From Deltaproteobacteria bacterium (GTDB taxonomy: Bacteria > Desulfobacterota > DSM-4660 > Desulfatiglandales > Desulfatiglandaceae), in the NCBI GenBank assembly GCA_019307945.1, contig JAFDIS010000004.1, positions 1 through 64,000 of the forward strand: a stretch of DNA of 64,000 nt. The letters are read 5' to 3'. The notes under the pieces were generated by a model that was given only the letters and a program-made list of their open reading frames with translations, made no database searches and was not told the origin of the DNA. A program made the translations under genes and the position numbers. Below are positions 17,201 to 25,613 of the stretch, piece after piece. How positions within the stretch are numbered: the first letter of the stretch is position 1; each line of letters begins with the position of its first letter.

Positions 17201-19525
17201 CTAACCCTTGGGTCCGCCTGCCCGAATGGCCTCCAGCGTCTTCCTCGCCTCCCGGGCTCCCTTGAAGGTCTTTGAGAGGCTCAAGGCCTTTTCCAGGGCC
17301 TCCCGGGCCTTATTAGGCTGGTTGTTCTTGAAGTAGGCCATCCCGAGGTGATAGTTGATGACCGGATTATCAGGGCTTTTCTCCAGGCTGTCCCTGAATT
17401 CGGAGATGGCGCTCGGGTATCGTCCCTTGAGGTAATAGACCCAGCCCAGGGTGTCCATCACGCCGGGATTGTCGGGTAGTTGTTCTTTGGCGATCTGGGC
17501 ATAATTCAAGGCCTCGTCTATGTTGAGACCCCGCTCGGCAAGGTTCCATGCCAGGTTGTTGGCCGCGGGACCAAAGTCTTTCTTGACCTCCAGGGCCTTG
17601 CGATAATAGCTCTCGGCCTTTTTCCCGTCTCCCAGGTGGTCATAAATGGCACCCACCGCGAGGTATGAGGCCAGTTGCTTGGGGTTTTTCTTGAGGATCG
17701 CCTCGTGCTGGGCGATGGCCTCCTTATAGCGTTTCTCGCTCACGTAGATCCTGGAAAGGGCCAGGTAGGGGCCCAGGATATTGGGGTTGGTCTGAATGGA
17801 CTTCTCGAACAAGGCCCGGGCCCTGTCTTTGTCTTTCCGGGCCATGTATACCGTACCCTGCAGATATTCAATCCGGGCCAGTGTCAGCGAGTTGTCCTTG
17901 ACCCGCTTCTTCTGTGCCTCGCACAACCGCAGGGCCTGATCCGACTTACCCTCCGCAGTCAGCAAACTCACCAGGAAGGTGAGGGCATCGATCTGTCCCG
18001 GGTTGAGGTCGACGGCCTTTTGAAAGGCCTCCCTCGCCTTTTCCCGGCGCTTCGTCATGTTGTAGAGGAGCCCCAGCTTCACGTATCCCGAGGCCCGATT
18101 GGGAGCCAGCTCCACCACCTTCAGATAGGAGGCCTCCGCCCCTTTCACGTCCCGCTCAAGGAGCCGCAGGCCGCCGTCCAGGGTCAAGGCCTTGATATTA
18201 TTGGGAGCCAGTGCCAGGATCTTGTCCACCTGCTCCCGGGCCCTCTCCTTGTCGCCCTGCCTGATGTACCTTTCCGCAAGGATGAGGCGGGCGTCCACCA
18301 GGCGCGGGTTGAGTTCCACGGCCTTGACCAGATCCTTTTCGGCCAGTTTTCGCTCGCCCTTCCCCAGGAGGGCCAGTGCCTTGAAGTAATGGGCCCGGGC
18401 ATCCCGTGGCCTCTCCCGCACCACCAGATCGAACCGCCTCAGGGCGTCGGCCACGTCCCGTTTCATGAGGGAGAGCCTGCCCTTAAGGAAATTGGCCCTA
18501 ACGTGGCCCTTGTCCTTTGCCAGGACCCGGTCCACGGCCTTTTCCGCCTCCGCAAACTTTCTGAAATCAAAGTGAAGCCGGGCGATGGCCACCTGGATTC
18601 CCGGGTCGTCCTTCTTGATTTCCGCGGCCTTGTTCATGGCGGACAGGGCCTTTTCATAGTTCCGGGCCCTGATGTGGAACCCGGCCAGGTTCATGAGCGG
18701 TCCCACATCGCCCGGCGGGGCCTTTTCAACAGCCTCCATGTACGTCTTTTCCGCAAGTTCGGGTCGCCGGGTGCCTTCATAGAAACGGGCCAGTATGGGC
18801 AGGACCTGGTAGCGGGCCTCGGCCTTTTCCAGCATTTTCTTGAGGAGTTCTTCGGCCTTTCGAACCTCACCCCTGCGGGTATAGATGGTGGCGAGTTCCA
18901 CATAGGGCACACGGGCCTTGGGCTCCAGCGCGAGTGCCTTGAGATAGGACTGTTCGGCCTGGGACAGGTCCCCTTTCAGGAGACTGAGCCTGGCCAGGGA
19001 GAGGTGGCTCTTGAACTGGTCCGGATCCAGGGAAATGGCCTTCTTGAGGGTTTCGATGGCCTCGTCGGTCTTCCTTTCCTGGACCAGGACCCCGGAAAGC
19101 AGCATCAGGGCTTCGATATTTTCAGGGGATTCGGCAAGGATCAGCTCGGCCTTTTTCCGGGCATCAGCGGTCCTTTTGCCCAGGAGAAAGATCTGGCCCA
19201 TTTTCAGATGGGCCTTCAGATTTTCAGGGTTTGCGGAAACCGCCCGCGCAAAGGACTGGAAGGCCTCCCTGCCCTTCTTGACCCGGAGATAGGCCTCCCC
19301 CAGCTCGTAGTAGGCCTCGTCGTTGTGGGGGTTGAGCTGGACGGCGTTCCGGAACTCGATCACCGCCTTTTCGAATTCACCTTTCTGCACGTATTCCCGT
19401 GCCTTGCTAAGGTGTTGGGCCTCCTTTTCCTCTTTGCTCGCACAACCTCCCGTGAAGGCCGCCAGCAAGAGCAATGTAAACGCCGCTGCGAAAACCCCTC
19501 TCCGGGATCGGATCATGTTCTGCAC
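17201..19525 (-). CDS. TPR-repeat lipoprotein, PrsT type
   Basis: This 774-residue protein begins with a lipoprotein signal (LLLLAAFTGGC, Cys near residue 28) and continues with about twenty tetratricopeptide repeats (for example AYYELGEAYLRVKKGREAF). This matches the PEP-CTERM-system TPR lipoproteins that accompany exosortase polysaccharide loci and are thought to scaffold envelope complexes. A GTG start at 19525 is favoured over the ATG three codons later because GAGGAG lies six bases upstream of the GTG. It is the first gene of the minus-strand polysaccharide/regulatory set, so the promoter probably lies in 19526-20115. Confidence 0.88.
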   Translation of the reverse strand: MQNMIRSRRGVFAAAFTLLLLAAFTGGCASKEEKEAQHLSKAREYVQKGEFEKAVIEFRNAVQLNPHNDEAYYELGEAYLRVKKGREAFQSFARAVSANPENLKAHLKMGQIFLLGKRTADARKKAELILAESPENIEALMLLSGVLVQERKTDEAIETLKKAISLDPDQFKSHLSLARLSLLKGDLSQAEQSYLKALALEPKARVPYVELATIYTRRGEVRKAEELLKKMLEKAEARYQVLPILARFYEGTRRPELAEKTYMEAVEKAPPGDVGPLMNLAGFHIRARNYEKALSAMNKAAEIKKDDPGIQVAIARLHFDFRKFAEAEKAVDRVLAKDKGHVRANFLKGRLSLMKRDVADALRRFDLVVRERPRDARAHYFKALALLGKGERKLAEKDLVKAVELNPRLVDARLILAERYIRQGDKERAREQVDKILALAPNNIKALTLDGGLRLLERDVKGAEASYLKVVELAPNRASGYVKLGLLYNMTKRREKAREAFQKAVDLNPGQIDALTFLVSLLTAEGKSDQALRLCEAQKKRVKDNSLTLARIEYLQGTVYMARKDKDRARALFEKSIQTNPNILGPYLALSRIYVSEKRYKEAIAQHEAILKKNPKQLASYLAVGAIYDHLGDGKKAESYYRKALEVKKDFGPAANNLAWNLAERGLNIDEALNYAQIAKEQLPDNPGVMDTLGWVYYLKGRYPSAISEFRDSLEKSPDNPVINYHLGMAYFKNNQPNKAREALEKALSLSKTFKGAREARKTLEAIRAGGPKG

Positions 19526-20115
19526 GACAGACTCCTCAGGGTCTTGTGTTCACCCAGGGCCGGGATACCCCCCCGCGGCACCCGGGCCCGGCACATCACC
19601 GGCAGGCTGTCCACAAATTACCACGCCGGATGATGTGACATTCAACTTATTGAAATTTAGGATTAAAATGCCTATCTCTTCGGATAAGGCCAGCGCCTTT
19701 GGGCTCCATATCGGCCATGTATCGGCCCGAGCTCGTCCGGATTTTTCAACGGCCTGCTAAAAAAGGTTCGACATCCCGCTCAGGAGGCTAAAGCCTTTTG
19801 TCTCTGGAAAGATACGGATAATCCCTCACCCCTGTCGGACATTGTTCAGGTAAAATACCGTTTGCACCAATCGATGTCAAACACCCAATGAATAAGACAC
19901 GTGGATCTTCAGGGCGCGATCCTTGCATAAGGGGACGCGGCGACCTTACGCCGGGAAAGCATCCTAGGCGCCCCCCCCTTTCCGGCAAGGAGTCGTGCGG
20001 GGTTGCCCTCGGCAAAAGAACGGGCTAGGATGAAGGTGTTCACGTGATGCGCCGTGTTTGGGAAAATTCTCAGGTATCACGGAAGGCCGGCGCTTCGTGA
20101 ATCGCCGGTGACCGG
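19526..20115. other. 590-base divergent intergenic region
   Basis: This gap separates the minus-strand polysaccharide locus from the plus-strand GHMP kinase. No gene is supported. The minus strand at 19742-19760 carries GCAGGCCGTTGAAAAA, a motif with look-alikes at 27414 and 34745. Bases around 19640-19680 are AT-rich, but I could not assign a convincing promoter pair on either strand. Confidence 0.4.
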
Positions 20116-21180
20116 ATGAACGATTCCGTCTCAAAAATCCTCCAGGAACGGCCTTTGGTCTCATCCGCCCCATGCCGGATCGACGCAGGCGGTACGTGGG
20201 ACATCCCTGCCATGGCCCTTCCCCTGGCAGGCGCCGTTCCCACCACCGTGAACCTGGCCATATCCCCGGGAACCGTCGTGCGGCTGGAGGCCTTCGATCC
20301 CGGCTGGGTCTCCATTTCTTCGGAGGGGTTCGTACGAATCGAGACACACCCCGGCCACGAACTGCCGTTCCACGGCCCGTACGGGCTTTTCTTCGCGGCT
20401 GTTTCCCATTTCGGGTTCCACGGCCTCAGGATAGCCATCCGGGCGGGTCTCCCGGTACGATCGGGCCTCGGGGGGTCCAGCACGGCGCTGGTGGCCCTGC
20501 TCCACGCCCTGAGCCGGCTCCGTGCGATCCTGGGAGGAAAGCCCCTGCGCCGGGAAGGCCTTCTCCGACTGGGGTTCCTGCTGGAAGACGCGGTGAGCAA
20601 CGGCCATTGCGGGATGCAGGACCAGGCCGCGGCCGTCTATGGCGGGGTAAACCAGTGGGTCTGGCGCTTCGGCGGCGGTTTATGTCCGTTCAGCAGGAAG
20701 CCGCTGCTGGACGCCCGCGGCCGGGCCGCCCTGTCTGCAAGGATCCTGGTGGCCCACAGCGGGAAAAGCCACGTCTCCTCCCGGACTAACAGGAAATGGA
20801 TCGGCGGGTTTCAGGATGGGACCACCCGAAGGGGCTGGCTCCGGGCCAATGAAATCACCCACAGCCTCGCACGCGCGCTGGAAAAACGGGATTGGGAAGG
20901 GGCTGCAGGATTTCTGCGTGAGGAGATGGCGGTGCGCCGAAAAATTACGCCCGAGGCACTGATCCCCCTCACCCACCGTCTCATCGACCGTGCCGAAAGG
21001 TTGGGATGCGGCGCCAGGTTCGCGGGGGCGGGCGCAGGCGGCGCCGTGTGGGCCCTGGGGGAGAAGGGAAAAATCCGGCGGCTGCGGCAGGCATGGGAGG
21101 AACTCCTTCGTCCCCACAGGGGGGCGGGGATCCTGGATTGCCGGGTGCACGGGCGCGGCGTGCACGCGCCGCGGGGCTGA
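20116..21180 (+). CDS. GHMP-family kinase, probably sugar/heptose kinase
   Basis: This 354-residue cytoplasmic kinase has the GHMP ATP-binding loop RSGLGGSST near residue 115, a substrate-side motif near the N-terminus (APCRIDAGGTWD) and the C-terminal glycine motif GAGAGG near 308. The N-terminal RIDAGG pattern resembles D-glycero-alpha-D-manno-heptose-7-phosphate kinase (HddA) and fucokinase-like enzymes more than mevalonate or homoserine kinases. It would phosphorylate a sugar for LPS, S-layer or exopolysaccharide precursors, fitting the adjacent locus. No strong Shine-Dalgarno site precedes the ATG, so the start is moderately certain. GC content is high throughout. Confidence 0.8.
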   Translation: MNDSVSKILQERPLVSSAPCRIDAGGTWDIPAMALPLAGAVPTTVNLAISPGTVVRLEAFDPGWVSISSEGFVRIETHPGHELPFHGPYGLFFAAVSHFGFHGLRIAIRAGLPVRSGLGGSSTALVALLHALSRLRAILGGKPLRREGLLRLGFLLEDAVSNGHCGMQDQAAAVYGGVNQWVWRFGGGLCPFSRKPLLDARGRAALSARILVAHSGKSHVSSRTNRKWIGGFQDGTTRRGWLRANEITHSLARALEKRDWEGAAGFLREEMAVRRKITPEALIPLTHRLIDRAERLGCGARFAGAGAGGAVWALGEKGKIRRLRQAWEELLRPHRGAGILDCRVHGRGVHAPRG

Positions 21181-21277
21181 AACATAGACGCACGAACCGT
21201 CCCCGGATCAAACCCCGGAGGAGGGCATCCCGATTCCGGCCCTTGCGGGTCTCCACCTCCACAAGAGGAGTGATGAC

Positions 21278-21607
21278 ATGGCGAAAAAAACCTTGATCTT
21301 TTTCCTGATGCCGGCGCTCACGCTTGCCCTTTGCACGGCCGCGCCCGCCCGGGCATCCGAGACCAGGATTTCGGTTACCATCGCGGCCGGGGGGGTGGGA
21401 TGTGGCCTGGGGCTCTTCTTCTATTACGTCTCCTCTTTTTTACCCGATCGAGGGATCCCGGCCGTAAGACCTGCCCTGGCAGCCTGGAACGGTTGCGGGG
21501 TCACGTGGGGAATCCCCCGAATCCGGGCCGAATCCCCCGCGGGGGATCCGTTCCGACCGCGCACAGTCCCTTCCTGGCAAGTGGATCTATTCCGGTGGGA
21601 GTTTTGA
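21278..21607 (+). CDS. Small secreted or membrane protein of unknown function
   Basis: This 109-residue ORF has AGAGGAG seven bases before its ATG, which supports expression. It starts with a clear signal peptide (LIFFLMPALTLALCTAAPARA). A second hydrophobic Gly-rich stretch follows (VGCGLGLFFYYVSSF). The C-terminal half is Pro- and Arg-rich with two Trp and shows no motif. I do not recognise the family. It ends five bases from the convergent gene at 21613. Confidence 0.6.
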   Translation: MAKKTLIFFLMPALTLALCTAAPARASETRISVTIAAGGVGCGLGLFFYYVSSFLPDRGIPAVRPALAAWNGCGVTWGIPRIRAESPAGDPFRPRTVPSWQVDLFRWEF

Positions 21608-21612
21608 AATAA

Positions 21613-21903
21613 CTAGTTCTTGATCGCGCCGTACAGTGAACCCACGTCCCCGTCCTCGAAAAAGGGGCGAAACTCCCACAGCAGGGCGTTGGTGGCCTGT
21701 TCCACCATCAATACGTCCAGTTCCGAGACCAGCCGCATGTCGAGCCCCTCCACCACCCGGCGAAGCTCTTCAAACTCGGCAAGGAGCTCCTCGTTTTCGT
21801 ATTCCCGGCCGATACGTCGCTGCACGTCCATGATTGCCCCGATGCAGCTTTCCACCCGCAGCCGGTATTTGTACTGCCGATCCATGCGGCCTTGCCCTTT
21901 CAC
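21613..21903 (-). CDS. Small helical protein of the pilT operon, unknown function
   Basis: This 96-residue protein is Glu/Arg-rich and predicted mostly helical (RRIGREYENEELLAEFEELRRVV). The GTG start at 21903 overlaps the TGA of the preceding gene in a GTGA junction, suggesting translational coupling. An ATG at 21885 with AAGG upstream is an alternative that removes six residues. No known domain was recognised. Its position as last gene of the pilT-pilT2-zinc ribbon set suggests a role linked to type IV pili. Confidence 0.65.
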   Translation of the reverse strand: MKGQGRMDRQYKYRLRVESCIGAIMDVQRRIGREYENEELLAEFEELRRVVEGLDMRLVSELDVLMVEQATNALLWEFRPFFEDGDVGSLYGAIKN

Positions 21904-22577
21904 ATCCTGCCCACTTCCTCAAGGGTCTCCATGAACACCTTGTAAAACCGCTTGTTCTCCATGACACCCTTTTTCAGGATCACGGCCAGACGGCCCAGGT
22001 CGCTTTCGTTCACCACCAGGTTGGCGCTTCGAGCAAAAGCGGTCATGGGATCCATGGTGCGAAAGTCCGCCCCCACCAACACCAGATAAACCCGCCTGCG
22101 GGACGACATGGGTTGATGGTCCAGAAAATGGGTCACCGGGCTCTGGTCCAGGTCGATCCCGTCGAACCCGTCCGGGACGATCACCACGGCGAACTGATGA
22201 AGGCGGAGCTTTCCCAGTGCGTCCCGTGTGTTTTTCGCCTCCAGGCACTTGTAACCCAGTGATTCCACCGCCTCGCGCATCATCCGGCTCTGGGCCTCAT
22301 TGTTTCCCATGACGAGGGCCATCTCCACCCCTTCTTCAAAGGCGTCGAGGGCCGCCTCGTCGTCGGCGAACTCGTAGTCTTCCTCATTTACCCCGAGCCT
22401 GGGACCTCCGGAGGTAACTTCCCCCGGGCCGGTTGAAATTTCCCCGTCTTCCCCCCTGGGGCCGATCGTCATCCTGTGTTTGCAGCGGGGGCAGCTTATG
22501 CTGATCCGCTGCCCGACGGGGATCTTTTGGTCCGGTATATTCAGACGGGTTCCGCATTCCTCACAGGTAATTTCCAT
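21900..22577 (-). CDS. MJ0042-type zinc ribbon with pseudo-receiver domain
   Basis: The 225-residue protein opens with a zinc ribbon: CEECGTRLNIPD, then CPRCKHRM, the MJ0042 pattern with CxxC pairs. An acidic linker follows (about 45-85). The C-terminal ~135 residues look like a receiver fold (ALVMGNNEAQSRMMREAVESLG, then FAVVIVPDGFDGID) but lack a clean Asp-acceptor and Lys set. It probably binds a partner or nucleic acid rather than taking phosphate. It is the third gene after the two pilT genes, 49 bases downstream of pilT2. Confidence 0.75.
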   Translation of the reverse strand: MEITCEECGTRLNIPDQKIPVGQRISISCPRCKHRMTIGPRGEDGEISTGPGEVTSGGPRLGVNEEDYEFADDEAALDAFEEGVEMALVMGNNEAQSRMMREAVESLGYKCLEAKNTRDALGKLRLHQFAVVIVPDGFDGIDLDQSPVTHFLDHQPMSSRRRVYLVLVGADFRTMDPMTAFARSANLVVNESDLGRLAVILKKGVMENKRFYKVFMETLEEVGRM

Positions 22578-22626
22578 GCGATTTCGCTCCTCGGCTCAAG
22601 ATCGGCGGCACCCCCGGCTCGCCGCG

Positions 22627-23799
22627 CTACTTCTTGATCTTCTTTTCGTATTCCCGGTCGATTTCGAGGTCCTCGATGTCGGTCGTCTTCTCTCCCCTGG
22701 CCGCCCTGATGGCGTCGATGGCGCGGCCCACCACGGCCCGCCTGGATGCATAACTCAAGGCCACATCTTCGGTGATCTGCCCCCGGCGGTAGAGGTCTGA
22801 AATGGACTGGTCGAAGGTCATCATGCCGAAGGTCCGGCTTTGCTCGATGATCTCGTAAAAGGTCTTCCCCTCCTCCTCGCCGTGGAGGATGGCGTCCTTG
22901 ACGCGCAGGTTGCTGCCCATGATCTCGAAAGCGGCGATTCTGCCTCCGCCCTTTTTGGGCAGGAGCCTCTGGCAGGCGATCCACCGCAGCGTGTCGGCCA
23001 GCCGTACCCGGACCTGGTTTTCCTCTTCCTGGTCGAACATGCCCACGATCCTGTTTATGGTCTGACCCGCGTCCACCGTATGAAGGGTGCTGAGGACCAG
23101 GTGCCCGGTCTCAGCGGCGGTAAGGCCGATCTCAACGGTCTCACGGTCGCGCATTTCGCCCACCAGAATCACCTTGGGCGCCTGGCGCAGGGCGGCGCGC
23201 AGACCAGTGGCAAAGCTCTCGAAATCGGTTCCCAGTTCCCGCTGGTTGAAAGTGGACCGCTTCTGCGAATGGACATACTCCACCGGATCTTCCAGGGTCA
23301 CCACGTGGACCGACAACCGCTCGTTGATCTCGTTGAGCACGGCGGCCAGGGAGGTGGACTTACCAGTACCCGTCGCACCCGTAACCAGGATGATCCCGTT
23401 CCGCTCCCCGGCCATCTTGAGAAAGGCCTCCGGCAGTCCCAGTTCCTCGACCGTGGGGACCCGGTTGGCCAACTGTCTCATAACGGTGGAAAAATATCCC
23501 TTCTGAGAAAAGATGTTGACTCGGAATCGGGCCTTGCCCGCCAACTGGTAGGAGGCGTCGCAAGAACCTTCCTTCAACAGGGCCTTGGTCAACCTTCGGT
23601 CTCCGTTGATCAGGTTCAACGCGAATACCTCGGCCTGGAAGGGAGTCAGCCTCCGGATGGGGGGGTTGACGGAAACGGGCTTCAACTCTCCGTCCGCCTC
23701 CACCTGGAACGGCTTGTCCACCGTGATGTTGAAGTCCGACACGTTGTCGTAGGACTCGAGCATGGTGGTCAGGATGCTGTCGATCTGCTGCTTTTTCAT
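22627..23799 (-). CDS. Second PilT/PilU-type retraction ATPase
   Basis: This 390-residue hexameric ATPase of the type II/IV secretion family has Walker A VTGATGTGKST, the Asp box VVTLEDPVEYVH, Walker B ILVGEMRD and the His box STLHT. N-terminal and C-terminal regions resemble PilU/PilT2 paralogs more than PilT proper (for example DFNITVDKPFQVEADGEL). It should help retract the type IV pilus or modulate retraction. It lies 51 bases downstream of pilT in the same operon. No assembly ATPase is in this cluster; a PilB-like gene lies at 37140. Confidence 0.92.
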   Translation of the reverse strand: MKKQQIDSILTTMLESYDNVSDFNITVDKPFQVEADGELKPVSVNPPIRRLTPFQAEVFALNLINGDRRLTKALLKEGSCDASYQLAGKARFRVNIFSQKGYFSTVMRQLANRVPTVEELGLPEAFLKMAGERNGIILVTGATGTGKSTSLAAVLNEINERLSVHVVTLEDPVEYVHSQKRSTFNQRELGTDFESFATGLRAALRQAPKVILVGEMRDRETVEIGLTAAETGHLVLSTLHTVDAGQTINRIVGMFDQEEENQVRVRLADTLRWIACQRLLPKKGGGRIAAFEIMGSNLRVKDAILHGEEEGKTFYEIIEQSRTFGMMTFDQSISDLYRRGQITEDVALSYASRRAVVGRAIDAIRAARGEKTTDIEDLEIDREYEKKIKK

Positions 23800-23850
23800 G
23801 ACCCGCCACCTCCCTGTGTGTTTGTGGTGACCGGTTTTCCCCCCGCGCCC

Positions 23851-24933
23851 CTAGACCTCGGTGAAATCTGCGGGCGGGTTTTTCAGAAAAGGGAGAAATT
23901 TGGATTTTTCCACGGCCTTGGTGTAGGCGTCCTCGGCGCTGATGATCTTTTTCTTCAACAGTTCCATGATGGAATCATCCAGGGATTGCATGCCGTATTT
24001 TTTCCCGGTCTGGATCATGGATGGGATCTGGAATGTCTTTCCCTCACGGATGAGGTTCCGCACGCCCGGCGTGGCGATCATGATCTCAAGGGCGGCCACG
24101 CGGCCTCTTCGGTCAATGCGCTTGAACAGGGTCTGACTGATCACGGCGCGGATGCCGTCGGCCAGGGTGTTCCGCACCTGTTCCTGCTGGTTGACCGGAA
24201 ACACCTCGATAACGCGGTCCACGGTCTTGGAGGCGCTCATGGTGTGAAGGGTGCCGAACACCAGGTGACCCGTGGCCGATGCCTCAATGGCCAGGGATAT
24301 GGTCTCGAGGTCCCGCATCTCGCCCACCAGGATGATGTCCGGGTCCTCGCGCAGGGCGCCCCGAAGGGCCGCACTGAATGACCTCGTATGGATACCCACT
24401 TCCCGGTGGTTTACAATGGCCCGTTCGCTCTTGTGCACGAACTCGATGGGATCTTCTATGGTCAGTATGTGGTCCTTCCGGGTGAGGTTGGCTTCGTGGA
24501 CGATGGCCGCCAGCGTCGTGGACTTACCGCTTCCCGTAGGCCCCGTCACCAGGACCAGGCCCCTGGGTAGGGTTGCCAGTTTCTGAATCACCTTGGGGAG
24601 CCCCAACTGCTCGCATGTCATGATCTCGGACGGAATTTCACGGAAGACCGCGGCAACCCCGTTTTTCTGCAGGAAAAAGTTGGCCCGGTACCGGGCAAGT
24701 CCCGGGATTTCATATGCGAAATCCACGTCCCCGGTTTCTTCAAACACCTTGATCTTGTCCTCCGGGGCGATCTCGTAGAGCATGGCCTTCAGGGTATCAT
24801 TGTCCAGCTCCTTGTATTTTACCCGCTCCATGTCCCCGTCGATCCTCAGGACGGGCTGCTGACCTGAGATCAGGTGCAGGTCCGATGCCCCCTGGTCGTT
24901 CATCAGCTTGAAAAATGCATCGATCTGGGCCAT
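23851..24933 (-). CDS. pilT: Type IV pilus retraction ATPase PilT
   Basis: This 360-residue protein matches PilT along its length: DLHLISGQQPVLRIDG at the start, Walker A VTGPTGSGKST, Asp box LTIEDPIEFVH, Walker B ILVGEMRDLET and His box GTLHT. The AIRNLI-like motif appears as GVRNLIREGK. It depolymerises pilin to power twitching, adhesion or DNA uptake. It is the first gene of the operon behind the promoter at 25039-25066. Confidence 0.95.
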   Translation of the reverse strand: MAQIDAFFKLMNDQGASDLHLISGQQPVLRIDGDMERVKYKELDNDTLKAMLYEIAPEDKIKVFEETGDVDFAYEIPGLARYRANFFLQKNGVAAVFREIPSEIMTCEQLGLPKVIQKLATLPRGLVLVTGPTGSGKSTTLAAIVHEANLTRKDHILTIEDPIEFVHKSERAIVNHREVGIHTRSFSAALRGALREDPDIILVGEMRDLETISLAIEASATGHLVFGTLHTMSASKTVDRVIEVFPVNQQEQVRNTLADGIRAVISQTLFKRIDRRGRVAALEIMIATPGVRNLIREGKTFQIPSMIQTGKKYGMQSLDDSIMELLKKKIISAEDAYTKAVEKSKFLPFLKNPPADFTEV

Positions 24934-25038
24934 TTCTTCCTCCCCCTAACTGCGAAGGACGATATCCTTCCCTGGGCGTTCGGATTTTTCACGGTTTCCG
25001 GCAAGAGGGCGCTCTGCTTGAAGATGCGGGACATCGTC

Positions 25039-25066
25039 ATTATACCCGGTGATAGTGTCCATTCAA
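25039..25066 (-). promoter_or_regulatory. Sigma-70-type promoter of the pilT operon
   Basis: On the minus strand a perfect TATAAT (25039-25044) lies 16 bases downstream of TTGAAT (25061-25066). The predicted start near 25032 leaves a ~100-base leader before the pilT ATG at 24933. Confidence 0.65.
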
Positions 25067-25211
25067 CCAAAAAAGAATACCCTAGATTGTACAAAGCCCC
25101 GGGCCCACCGCGCGCCCCGGCACTCCCCGTCATATCCGGAAAGCGCATAATCCCCAGAAATCTTATTCGGCATGTTTTTTTCGGCCATGAAGAAATTCGG
25201 CGGTCCTGCGG

Positions 25212-25241
25212 TTGACAGCACCTCCGCAGATGGGATAAGAT
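25212..25241 (+). promoter_or_regulatory. Candidate sigma-70 promoter for the panB leader
   Basis: A perfect TTGACA (25212-25217) is followed after 18 bases by TAAGAT (25236-25241). Transcription would begin near 25248, about 365 bases before panB, and read through the hairpin at 25348-25376 to the terminator at 25530-25560. Confidence 0.5.
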
Positions 25242-25247
25242 TCCGAT

Positions 25248-25560
25248 CAGTGCCCGTACCCTAGAGAGGACAGGGTGATCCCAGGAAGATGCCGGGGGAC
25301 AGCCAGTCTCGCGGGAGAGGGGCGGGCCTTCAGATGTGTGTCGGGCTTGCTTCGCGCGCCTTGCGGGCGGCGAAGCGGTCGGCCGATTCACTTCCCAGCG
25401 TCACCGCCTGGATCGCCGATCAGGGCAGACCGGGACGGTCACATGGCCTTGTGCATCATCCGGCACCGGGGCGAAGGATGAGATCCATGCTTGTCCCGGC
25501 ACGTCGTGGTCAATGCGTATCGTCCCCAGGTCCTCCAGGTCTGTTTGGAGGACTTTTTTT
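25248..25560 (+). ncRNA. Candidate structured leader or small RNA upstream of panB
   Basis: About 310 bases lie between a promoter-like element and a strong intrinsic terminator, with no convincing ORF. Visible structure includes GCTTCGC at 25348-25354 pairing with GCGAAGC near 25370-25376, CATCC/GGATG pairing near 25456-25480, and the terminator stem. It is not RNase P RNA, tmRNA, SRP RNA or a cobalamin, TPP or FMN riboswitch by the signature motifs I know. A 'pan' RNA motif is known upstream of pantothenate genes in some bacteria, including Deltaproteobacteria; I cannot confirm a match by eye. Either a panB attenuator or an independent small RNA is possible. Confidence 0.4.
25530..25560 (+). 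terminator. Intrinsic terminator ahead of panB
   Basis: GTCCTCCA (25530-25537) pairs perfectly with TGGAGGAC (25546-25553) across an 8-nt loop, followed by seven T (25554-25560). It lies 53 bases before the panB ATG, so it either ends a small RNA or acts as an attenuator. Confidence 0.8.
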
Positions 25561-25613
25561 CGCCCGCCTGTCCGACCTTTTCCCGTGAACCCTGATGCGC
25601 ACAGGAGGTTTCC

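Noticed and set aside
634-19525. Exosortase or PEP-CTERM substrate inside the polysaccharide locus
   Set aside because: No multi-helix exosortase with Cys/Arg/His catalytic residues and no C-terminal PEP anchor was seen. The assignment of the locus rests on accessory families only.
25248-25560. RNase P RNA, tmRNA, SRP RNA, 6S RNA or a classic riboswitch in the panB leader
   Set aside because: Signature sequences such as GAGGAAAGTCC, the tmRNA CCA end, the SRP loop or cobalamin, TPP and FMN boxes were not found. It is kept only as an unidentified leader.
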